DNA of 64,000 nucleotides. Origin: Albula goreensis (Eukaryota > Chordata > Actinopteri > Albuliformes > Albulidae). Positions 44,286-53,400 of the stretch are shown here, one piece after another. Location of the stretch: contig CM040746.1 in NCBI GenBank assembly GCA_022829145.1, forward strand, positions 39,308,212-39,372,211. Reading direction: 5' to 3'. Under the pieces are notes generated by a model. That model made no database searches and had not been told where the DNA came from. It worked only from the letters and a program-made list of their open reading frames with translations. How positions within the stretch are numbered: position 1 is the stretch's first letter; the number at the start of each line of letters is the position of its first letter. Position numbers and translations under genes: made by a program.

Positions 44286-44812
44286 CTGTGTGTGACTGTG
44301 TGTGACTGTGTGTGAGTGAGTGTGAGTGAGTGTGTGTGACTGTGTGTGTGTGTGTATTAAAGGCTGTGTGCATGCATCTGTGTGTGTGTGTGTGTGTGTG
44401 TGCGCGTGTGCATGCGTGCGTACGTGTGCATGCATGCGCGTGTGTGTGTGTGTGTGTATTAAAGGCTGTGTGCATGCATCTGTGTGTGTGTGTGCGTGTG
44501 CGTGTGCGCGTGTGTGTGTGTGTATTAAAGGCTGTGTGCATGCATCTGTGTGTGTGTGCGTGTGTGTGTGTGTGTGTGTGCGTGCGTGCGTGTGTGCGTG
44601 CGTGCGTGTGTGTGTGCGTGTGTGTGTGCGTGCGCGCGCGCGCGCGCGTGCGGGTGCGTGTGCGTGTGTGTGCGCGCGCGCGCGTGTGTGTGTGTGCGCG
44701 CGCGCGTGTGTGTGTATTAAAGGCTGTGTGCATGCATCTGTGTGTGTGTGTGTGTGTCTGTGTGTGTGCGTATGTGCATATGTGTGTGTGTGTGTGTGTC
44801 TGTGAGTGTGTG
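44215..44812 (+). repeat. Compound (GT)n/(GC)n array with embedded 'attaaagg' unit
   Basis: About 600 bp. It opens with about 33 GT units, then GTGTGACT and GTGAGTGA variants. Four interspersed copies of a unit starting ATTAAAGGCTGTGTGCATGC follow (44,356, 44,458, 44,524, 44,716), separated by GT- and GC-rich stretches. Perfect GC runs occur near 44,632-44,648 and 44,672-44,686. Such alternating purine-pyrimidine sequence is among the best Z-DNA formers. The long Cys-Val and His-Thr frames are repeat artefacts. The array borders the tandem duplication. Confidence 0.95.
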
Positions 44813-45164
44813 CACTTTCGTTATACTCTTAGGGACCGGTGGATATCCACTGGGTATAAGGATATTATTTTTATTTATTTATTTATTTTTATTATTAATA
44901 TAGTACAGTGTAAAGTCTGTGAGTATGTAAGGTCAAAAACATGGGAAGGTACCCGGTTTCCATTGGTTTTGTCAGCTAGGCTGAGGTTCGGTGGTTTACC
45001 TCGTTTGGATGGAAACGGCACTCAGAGGTTAAGGAGTTTGCAGAGCTGTAAAGCTTTTCCCTTTCACATTGAGGATGCCCCTGCAGCTACCCTCATGGTA
45101 CGCTCTCTGTCCCTCTCTATCCTGTTTATTAGCAAACAGAAAGTGTGTCCCAAGCACAGGCAGG

Positions 45165-45335
45165 AGGGGAGCGTAACGGTTAGAGAGCTTAGCCTGGAAC
45201 TCTGGGGTCCCAGACAGGGCAGTGCTGTCATACCCCTGGGCAAGTTGCTTAACCCCAGTGACCTCAGTAAAAAAAACATGGAGCTGCACAAATGGAGTAT
45301 GTACTGCAGAAAATCTGAAGGATAGGTAAGAGAGA
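45165..45335 (+). mobile_element. Old SINE fragment in duplication copy 1
   Basis: Contains GGGGAGCGTAACGGTTAGAG, GGGGTCCCAGACAGGGCAGT, GCTGTCATACCCCTGGGCAA and GTTGCTTAACCCCAGTGA. These correspond in order to head, post-box-B and body of the SINE at 62.5 kb. The tail is lost. The same fragment is present at the matching place in copy 2, so the insertion predates the duplication. Confidence 0.6.
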
Positions 45336-45354
45336 GCAATGGCTGAGTGTCTGC

Positions 45355-46200
45355 TTGTTTAGTATGCTGTGAATTGGTATGAAGAGTCTTTTTTGCAACT
45401 AAATAAACAGAATATGGAGGATATGATGATTGATTTGGTAAAATGCAGCTCTGTGATGACATATCGGGAGCGGGTAATTAAGCAATGGGGAATACAGCTT
45501 GTACATGGCAGCAGTAATGGCCTCTCAGCAGAGCTTTGAGCTAAATGCTGATAGCCGTTTGTGAGAGGGGACACTTTTGTGAGAGTGCCTCTTTTGTCTC
45601 TGAAAATTGGAAATGTTTAAGGTTGACAGAACAATGATGGCACTTCTCCACAAAGGTTTTTAATTGAATTCCTATTAACCTTTTCTTTGGTACTTTGGTT
45701 TGGTCAAAAGTGAGAAGCAAAATTACAGGAATTTCAGTAGATTCATTTAATGAACTGTTTTCGCAAGAAGGAGCAGCTAACTCCACTCCAAATGGACTTA
45801 TCCACTCTCTATCCTGACTAAGATTTCCGGACTTCCTGCAGCAATGTATATGAATACGCCTCCATTCCTACAGCAGTTAGACTGGGAGATGAGATGCAGG
45901 GTAGGTCTGGTAGTGGTTTATGATTTTCTGGTGCACCAGAACAATTCACCCATCCAGATAAAGTGCTTCTTTTACCAAGCAATGCTAACTGTGCCGCAAC
46001 TCTGGCAGAATAACACTGATTGAGAGCCATAGATGAGCGTGTTATTTGCATTTTTACATGACTTCATACGAAGTTCATCTATATAATTCACTTTATTAGC
46101 TGTGACTGGATTGCAATGGAACAGAAGTGGACATTTTTCTTTGGCTTTTCCACACATAATGGAACGAAAGACACAGACAAGATAAATAGTAAATATGATA
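45355..46200. promoter_or_regulatory. Candidate conserved non-coding cluster, copy 1
   Basis: Unique (apart from its duplicate) AT-rich but complex sequence. Words include GAGCGGGTAATTAAGCAATG, TTTTTAATTGAATTCC, GCAAAATTACAGGAATTTC, AGATTCATTTAATGAAC, GTGTTATTTGCATTTTTAC (octamer complement ATTTGCAT) and CACTTTATTAGC. Open frames of 60-80 codons in several frames show no domain. It looks strongly like clustered developmental enhancers, by inference. Confidence 0.42.
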
Positions 46201-46800
46201 AAAAATAAATAAATATAGGCCTACTATCACTACAAATTAATAAACCTGAATAAGTAGCAAGGTATTCATCACATTTGTTCATTTTATGATCGTTCTTGTA
46301 ACCCTGGTATGTTTTGTAGCTTTACTGCACTGTACGTTCACCAGCACCAGTGAAAGAAAATGGGGATCATGAGAAAAGATAATTCATTGAGGGTGACCAG
46401 TTGTCTGGTGTTGTCACATGACAGGGACTTCACTGATGTCTTCACCTCTGTGCAGTGGGAGCTAGTAATGTAATGTGTATGTAATTAAGATGAACGGCAG
46501 GTGGTGTGTTGACCATCCTGCAGGCATCGATTGGGAGAGTGTGTGATTGACAGCCCTGCTGGAACTCTGTTGCCAGATTGGATGGCTGATGTCCTCTGTG
46601 CTGATTTACTGGGCCACACAGCAACTTCACAAGTCCTCTAAGTCTGGAGTGTGAGCATGTGGAGGCATTTCTTCATTATGACCTCATAAAGGATAGGCCC
46701 AGCCTGCTGCGAATGCTGATTGGTCAACAACCCACACCATGTTTATTTAATGAGGTCTACCACTAGTATAATAGGATCTTAGATATTACAGAATTTTAAA
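46201..46800. other. Spacer within duplication copy 1
   Basis: Sequence with no recognised feature besides TAATGTAATGTGTATGTAAT at about 46,466-46,486, which resembles a SINE 3' end, and CTGATTGG at 46,716. Repeated in copy 2. Confidence 0.4.
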
Positions 46801-47420
46801 CAATAACAATAGCCCATATCATTCTCTGTTGCTTGCTTAATTGTGCTGATATTAATATAATACCCCAAGTTCTTGTCCCATATTATTTAGTTTGTACAGC
46901 GATATTAAAATTACTGGAGGAAGAGAAGCTGATTTATCAAGCCATAAATATGCACAGAGTTAATTCGATAAGAATCTTAATTAAGAAAATTAATTTTCAC
47001 CAAAGACCTGAGTCTTCTTCTGAGGAGCCATTTATGGCAGGATTAAATTGCACACTTGAAAGCTAAAGGGTGAGATGGCAGACGTGAGCCGCAGAGTAAG
47101 CGCTAAGGAGAGATGAAGACAGAGTACCGCCTAATCTATGACATCATGGCCATTCCGATGCGAGCACTGCCATTTTTTACAGTGTTTAATCGTGCTATCA
47201 TTACAGAGCCAACCAGAGCGCAAAAGTGCAAATTGGTTGCTACTTTTCTAAATCACCTTCCAGAAAATGTATGCTTTGTTGGAAATGAAGAAGGCATAAT
47301 TAGGAAGTTTTTTTTTTCTTTCTCCCCTCTCAATAATAGTATTTGGGGTAATTAGAATACTTCATTAGGCTCAGATTACAGGAGCTGAATGTGAACTGGA
47401 AGAAGTCACTGAAGGGATTA
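46801..47420. promoter_or_regulatory. Candidate conserved non-coding element, copy 1
   Basis: Contains AAATTACTGGAGGAAGAGAA, GATTTATCAAGCCATAAATA, AGTTAATTCGATAAG, AATCTTAATTAAGAAAATTA, TTTATGGCAGGATTAAATTG (CDX/HOX-like TTTATGG), CTATGACATCATGGCC and GTTTAATCGTGC. High complexity with many homeodomain cores and no exon. It is repeated at 49,930-50,545 with only single-base differences. Confidence 0.45.
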
Positions 47421-47499
47421 CGCTCGAATGACAAGGGAGGGGAACAATGTAAAACACAAGCTGATCAGTCTCTGCTTAACGCAGGCCTTAGAAGTCTCA

Positions 47500-47950
47500 C
47501 TTACATGTGTAAAGTATGTGTTTGTGTTTAGGCTTTATAATATATGTATTATATGTTACTGTGTGTTTATGCATGTATCTGCTGTCATGGCCTGTGTCAT
47601 ACCTTTTATATGTTGTTGTGTTTATGTGTGTATTTTATGTGTGTGTGTATTTTATGGGTGTGTGTGTGTGTGTGTGTCTGCATGTGTGTGATAATGTATA
47701 TGTGGTGCGTGTGTGTGTGTGTGGAAGTGTGCTGCGTGTATGTGTGTGTGTGTGTTTGTGTGGGTGTGTGCTTGTGCGTGTGTGTGCGCGCGTCTGCGTG
47801 TGCGTGTGTGTGCGTGTGTCACGCGCGCGCGCAGTGTGTGTATTAAAGGCTGTGTGCATGCATCTGTGTGTGTGTGTGTGTGTCTGTGTGTGTGTGCGTA
47901 TGTGCATATGTGTGTGTGTGTGTGTGTGTCTGTGAGTGTGTGCACTTTCG
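47500..47950 (+). repeat. GT/GC-rich array at the duplication junction
   Basis: GTGT-rich sequence with TGTATTTTATG, GATAATGTATATGTG and GTGCGTGT variants, and a CG run (CACGCGCGCGCGCAG, 47,820-47,834). It then carries one ATTAAAGGCTGTGTGCATGC unit (47,842) and a further GT tract to 47,943. The right end of copy 1 and left end of copy 2 meet here, probably between 47,766 and 47,840. Confidence 0.9.
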
Positions 47951-48294
47951 TTATACTCTTAGGGACCGGTGGATATCCACTGGGTATAAGGATATTATTT
48001 TTATTTATTTATTTATTTTTATTATTAATATAGTACAGTGTAAAGTCTGTGAGTATGTAAGGTCAAAAACATGGGAAGGTACCCGGTTTCCATTGGTTTT
48101 GTCAGCTAGGCTGAGGTTCGGTGGTTTACCTCGTTTGGATGGAAACGGCACTCAGAGGTTAAGGAGTTTGCAGAGCTGTAAAGCTTTTCCCTTTCACATT
48201 GAGGATGCCCCTGCAGCTACCCTCATGGTACGCTCTCTGTCCCTCTCTATTCTGTTTATTAGCAAACAGAAAGTGTGTCCCAAGCACAGGCAGG

Positions 48295-48465
48295 AGGGGA
48301 GCGTAACGGTTAGAGAGCTTAGCCTGGAACTCTGGGGTCCCAGACAGGGCAGTGCTGTCATACCCCTGGGCAAGTTGCTTAACCCCAGTGACCTCAGTAA
48401 AAAAAACATGGAGCTGCACAAATGGAGTATGTACTGCAGAAAATCTGAAGGATAGGTAAGAGAGA
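48295..48465 (+). mobile_element. Old SINE fragment in duplication copy 2
   Basis: Same fragment as at 45,165-45,335, without visible differences in the words used to recognise it. It was carried along by the segmental duplication, not independently inserted. Confidence 0.6.
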
Positions 48466-48484
48466 GCAATGGCTGAGTGTCTGC

Positions 48485-49330
48485 TTGTTTAGTATGCTGT
48501 GAATTGGTATGAAGAGTCTTTTTTGCAACTAAATAAACAGAATATGGAGGATATGATGATTGATTTGGTAAAATGCAGCTCTGTGATGACATATCGGGAG
48601 CGGGTAATTAAGCAATGGGGAATACAGCCTGTACATGGCAGCAGTAATGGCCTCTCAGCAGAGCTTTGAGCTAAATGCTGATAGCCGTTTGTGAGAGGGG
48701 ACACTTTTGTGAGAGTGCCTCTTTTGTCTCTGAAAATTGGAAATGTTTAAGGTTGACAGAACAATGATGGCACTTCTCCACAAAGGTTTTTAATTGAATT
48801 CCTATTAACCTTTTCTTTGGTACTTTGGTTTGGTCAAAAGTGAGAAGCAAAATTACAGGAATTTCAGTAGATTCATTTAATGAACTGTTTTTCATAAGAA
48901 GGAGCAGCTAACTCCACTCCAAATGGACTTATCCACTCTCTATCCTGACTAAGATTTCCGGACTTCCTGCAGCAATGTATATGAATACGCCTCCATTCCT
49001 ACAGCAGTTAGACTGGGAGATGAGATGCAGGGTAGGTCTGGTAGTGGTTTATGATTTTCTGGTGCACCAGAACAATTCACCCATCCAGATAAAGTGCTTC
49101 TTTTACCAAGCAATGCTAACTGTGCATAACTCTGGCAGAATAACACTGATTGAGAGCCATAGATGAGCGTGTTATTTGCATTTTTACATGACTTCATACG
49201 AAGTTCATCTATATAATTCACTTTATTAGCTGTGACTGGATTGCAATGGAACAGAAGTGGACATTTTCTTTGGCTTTTCACACATAATGGAACGAAAGAC
49301 ACAGACAAGATAAATAGTAAATATGATAAA
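48485..49330. promoter_or_regulatory. Candidate conserved non-coding cluster, copy 2
   Basis: Duplicate of 45,355-46,200. The few differences include TTTTCGCAAG to TTTTTCATAAG near 48,890 and TGCCGCAAC to TGCATAAC near 49,125. The octamer complement ATTTGCAT and the TAATTA-type cores are retained. Confidence 0.42.
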
Positions 49331-49929
49331 AAAATAAATAAATATAGGCCTACTATCACTACAAATTAATAAACCTGAATAAGTAGCAAGGTATTCATCA
49401 CATTTGTTCATTTTATGATCGTTCTTGTAACCCTGGTATGTTTTGTAGCTTTACTGCACTGTCGTTCACCAGCACCAGTGAAAGAAAATGGGGATCATGA
49501 GAAAAGATAATTCATTGAGGGTGACCAGTTGTCTGGTGTTGTCACATGACAGGGACTTCACTGATGTCTTCACCTCTGTGCAGTGGGAGCTAGTAATGTA
49601 ATGTGTATGTAATTAAGATGAGCGGCAGGTGGTGTGTTGACCATCCTGCAGGCATCGATTGGGAGAAGTGTGTGATTGACAGCCCTGCTGGAACTCTGTT
49701 GCCAGATTGGATGGCTGATGTCCTCTGTGCTGATTTACTGGGCCACACAGCAACTTCACAAGTCCTCTAAGTCTGGAGTGTGAGCATGTGGAGGCATTTC
49801 TTCATTATGACCTCATAAAGGATAGGCCCAGCCTGCTGCGAATGCTGATTGGTCAACAACCCACACCATGTTTATTTAATGAGGTCTACCACTAGTATAA
49901 TAGGATCTTAGATATTACAGAATTTTAAA
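49331..49929. other. Spacer within duplication copy 2
   Basis: Duplicate of 46,201-46,800, with CTGATTGG at 49,845 and a few one-base indels. No feature recognised. Confidence 0.4.
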
Positions 49930-50545
49930 CAATAACAATAGCCCATATCATTCTCTGTTGCTTGCTTAATTGTGCTGATATTAATATAATACCCCAAGTT
50001 CTTGTCCCATATTATTTAGTTTGTACAGCGATATTAAAATTACTGGAGGAAGAGAAGCTGATTTATCAAGCCATAAATATGCACAGAGTTAATTCGATAA
50101 GAATCTTAATTAAGAAAATTAATTTTCACCAAAGACCTGAGTCTTCTTCTGAGGAGCCATTTATGGCAGGATTAAATTGCACACTTGAAAGCTAAAGGGT
50201 GAGATGGCAGGCGTGAGCCGCAGAGTAAGCGCTAAGGAGAGATGAAGACAGAGTACCGCCTAATCTATGACATCATGGCCATTCCGATGCGAGCACTGCC
50301 ATTTTTACAGTGTTTAATCGTGCTATCATTACAGAGCCAACCAGAGCGCAAAAGTGCAAATTGGTTGCTACTTTTCTAAATCACCTTCCAGAAAATGTAT
50401 GCTTTGTTGGAAATGAAGAAGGCATAATTAGGAAGTTTTTTTTTTTTTTTCCCTCTCAATAATAGTATTTGGGGTAATTAGAATACTTCATTAGGCTCAG
50501 ATTACAGGAGCTGAATGTGAACTGGAAGAAGTCACTGAAGGGATT
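49930..50545. promoter_or_regulatory. Candidate conserved non-coding element, copy 2
   Basis: Duplicate of 46,801-47,420. All homeodomain-like cores listed for copy 1 are unchanged. Differences are A to G near 50,211, a shortened T run near 50,303 and a longer T run near 50,437-50,450. Confidence 0.45.
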
Positions 50546-51039
50546 ACGCTCGAATGACAAGGGAGGGGAACAATGTAAAACACAAGCTGATCAGTCTCTG
50601 CTTAACGCAGGCCTTAGAAGTCTCACTTACATGTGTAAAGTATGTGTTTGTGTTTAGGCTTTATAATATATGTATTATATGTTACTGTGTGTTTATGCAT
50701 GTATCTGCTGTCATGGCCTGTGTCATACCTTTATATGTTGTTGTGTTTATGTGTGTATTTTATGTGTGTGTGTATTTTATGGGTGTGTGTGTGTATGTCT
50801 CTTGTGTCTGCATGTATTTTCTGTGATAATGTATATGTGGGCGTGTGTCTGTGTGGAAGTGTTCTTGTATTGTGTGGTGTGTTTGTGTGGGTGTTAGTAG
50901 CGGTGACACATTCCATAGTGCTGGCTGGTAAATCCCTGGTGTGCCATTTCCTTTTTGATTATTTTGAGGTTTTTTCCTTGATTTTGTTTTCTGTGTGTTC
51001 GAAATTTCTTCTGCTCAGGGCTGTGATTGGAGGGTTATT

Positions 51040-51205
51040 TGGATCAGCTGTGCTCAGCAGTGGGGGAGGACTGGCTCGTGATTGGATCAGCTGTGTTTAG
51101 CAGTGTAGGGACTGGCTCCTGATTGGTAATTGAGAGCAGGTGTGGTGCATTCCCCTGTGGCCAATCATGTGGTGACCACACCCTTCCTGCTGGCCTTTTA
51201 AGAGA
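51040..51205 (+). repeat. Dispersed repeat with inverted CCAAT boxes, copy B
   Basis: Shares with 8,931-9,063 the ordered words CTCAGCAGTG, GGACTGGCTCGTGATTGG, GGACTGGCTCCTGATTGG, GAGAGCAGGTG, GCATTCCCC, GTGGCCAATCATG and GTGACCACACCCTTCCTG. A 47-bp internal tandem step repeats the ACTGGCTC(G/C)TGATTGG word, as copy A repeats its own version. It ends in a promoter-like CCTTTTAAGAG. Family unknown. Confidence 0.7.
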
Positions 51206-53280
51206 CGTGTTTTCAATCCCAGTGACCATTCTGATCCTACTGCTTATTGTTGCAGTCTGCTTATCCAAACTGTAATCTTACTGCAGACTCTGGGTCTTCA
51301 GACATCACTTAGAGATTTTCTCAGTAGTTTTCTAGGAGCATGGGCTGTCATGATATATATGTTTATACATAGCAGAACTCTTTGGTTTTCCACAATAATG
51401 GGCTGTTGCTGCAGGCTTTACTTTTTAAAATATACACCCCTAACCTTCTTAACTTTTGAATGTTTCGGTTTCCATATTTGAAAAGGCATTTGTTCGTTGT
51501 CATTAGGCTGTTCTGTGGTTTGGAGCTGATCTTCATCCTTCCCGATCAGCTAAAGTTTGTGATTTCAGCGTTGGCACACGTGTGTTTATGTTCATGGCCG
51601 TACAGCTTCAGGTTTCTGTTTCTAGATCCACATTCTGGATCTGGGGGTTATTGGTGTCTCAGGCATCAGTCTGTCTTTGTTGCCGTGAGATACTTACGAC
51701 GGCAGGACTCCCCTGTTACCTAAATTCTTTTAACAACATAGTGATAGATTACAGGTCAGTATGGCCAAAACCTTTTAGCTGCACAAGGTCACACACTCGC
51801 AATATTAATTCAGCTGGCAGGCTAATTTCACATTTTAAATTCAAATCAAGAAAACCTTGTGTGTTTTTTTTCTTGCTGTTGTGCAGTGCTTTACATTTAC
51901 CTAACATTTAACATTAACATTTAACAGGGCCGGCTTTGCTTTACATGTGTGATAAAGAGCGCCGCTAACCTGTGTCCCCCACTGTGCAGTTCCTTAGTTA
52001 CACCCTCTCCCTGTCAAAACCATTATGACATCACCATAACCACAAAGATGGAGGCAATTGTTTCCAAAGTTTTTACACTTGTCTTCCATACTCCTCTGTG
52101 TCTCCAGTGGTATAAACAGAGCAAACGTGTTTTAGCTAACTGAGGGACAGCTGCCATTGATTCCTCAATAGCACAGGATTTGACCACTTTGTGGTCCCCT
52201 GTAGCCCATTGTGAATGTGAAATATGTTTTGTTGTTAAAAATTCCCTCATTTTGTGAGATTTCTTTCCATCTACCTTGTTTTTAACTTGTCTATATGTAC
52301 ACTGAGGAGCGATCACATATAAACTGTTACTCTCCTGTTCTCAACCTGATATGAGATGCTATATGTTTTTTTTTCTTGTGGTAGGTAACAATGAAAGGGC
52401 AAAAGCAAGTAAACAGTTTCATTTGTTTGGACATATTGATTTAATTTTTCTATAGCAAAACACTTAAATAAGATATATGATACTTTAGGTCAAAAGCTGT
52501 ACTCCAGGAAATACGATAACTCTATGGATGTAGACCTGTTGTACAAGAAAAAAACACAGGAGATGGAACACAACCTGCCTGAAGTTTTAAACCTGCTGAG
52601 GTATCCATGGTTACATTTTAACTGGATTTTTTATATTTTGTTTTATTAATATTGCTACGGCTAATCATTATTTTTTGTTTAATGTGATTTATATGGCAGA
52701 ATGTAAACATATCATTTGCTCATAGTATTTTGTATTTCCCCGACAAAAATGTCTGAGTTGGGGATTAATTCTGCTGTTATATTCATTAGTAATAGTAATA
52801 TTTGTGTACTTTGGCATTTGTATTATGTATGTCGTCCCTGATCTGCACTGCTAGATAAAAATGCCACAGATAAACCCCCCCTACCCCCCAGTGTTCAGCA
52901 AATACTCCACAAATACCCACTTCTGAAATGATTGACGTGTTTTTGTTCTGTCAGCATTTTCAAATGAAAGGGATTAGATCAGAACAACACGATGGGAGAA
53001 ATATCACTCTAAAACAGACGGCTGATTGCGTTTCATACTATAGACGTGAAGACAAGACAAGGAAAAACATTCATGTTATTCTCTCACGGTTATCTAATGG
53101 GTGGTATTAGCACCAGAGCAGAGTGGTACAAATTTTATTCTAAAATTAGACATTTTGATTGCTTTTCAACACTACAGTTGTGGAGGACGAGAAAAAAAAA
53201 AACATGAATACTCTATTTTGTGGAGACTTTTCTAATAATTATTTAAACTGTCCCAGAATGGGGTGGCTTTTTTAATGCTG
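51206..53280. other. Unique sequence, nothing recognised
   Basis: About 2 kb. Includes a small ACATTTA/ACATTAA repeat at 51,891-51,926. Open frames of 60-109 codons lack recognisable domains. Some of the first 500 bp may belong to the dispersed repeat just upstream, but its right boundary cannot be set. Confidence 0.4.
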
Positions 53281-53283
53281 TCT

Positions 53284-53400
53284 TGGTTTTGTTTTTGTTT
53301 TTGTTTTTGTGCTCTGGGTGGTTTGGGGAGGGGGTGGGAGGGGTGGGGGGGCGCAGACAGGGGGAGGATGGACAGATGTGGGGGAATGATGTTTGGATGG
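53284..53400 (+). repeat. (TTTTTG)n followed by a G-rich tract
   Basis: Four TTTTTG or TTTTG steps (53,285-53,310) lead into plus-strand G runs at 53,325-53,366. These include runs of 5, 4 and 8 G and give strong quadruplex potential. Confidence 0.75.

Larger units (their letters stand above)
44700..47766 (+). repeat. Tandem segmental duplication, copy 1 (about 3.1 kb)
   Basis: Sequence from the last ATTAAAGG unit of the GT array (44,716) to the GT-rich stretch near 47,766 recurs immediately downstream with an offset of 3,126-3,130 bp. By eye there are about 15 differences outside the GT tracts, mostly one-base indels in homopolymers plus a few substitutions, so identity exceeds 99%. The segment contains an old SINE fragment and two enhancer-like stretches, and no recognisable exon. 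Confidence 0.96.
47822..50892 (+). repeat. Tandem segmental duplication, copy 2 (about 3.1 kb)
   Basis: This repeats copy 1 from the ATTAAAGG unit (47,842) to GTGTTTGTGTGGGTGT at about 50,892. Beyond that, unique sequence begins (AGTAGCGGTGACAC). Its GT-rich right end is shorter and more interrupted (TCTCTTG, TTTTCTG) than that of copy 1. All other features of copy 1 are present in the same order and orientation. Confidence 0.96.

Noticed and set aside
44330-45325. 331-codon open frame beginning with Cys-Val repeats
   Set aside because: The first half is GT repeat. The second half crosses a decayed SINE fragment and non-coding sequence and is duplicated with the segment at 47.8-48.5 kb. No domain is visible.
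44700-50892. Two independent insertions of the same large transposon
   Set aside because: The copies are directly tandem with no target duplications or terminal repeats, and they contain an older SINE fragment at the same place. This fits segmental duplication instead.
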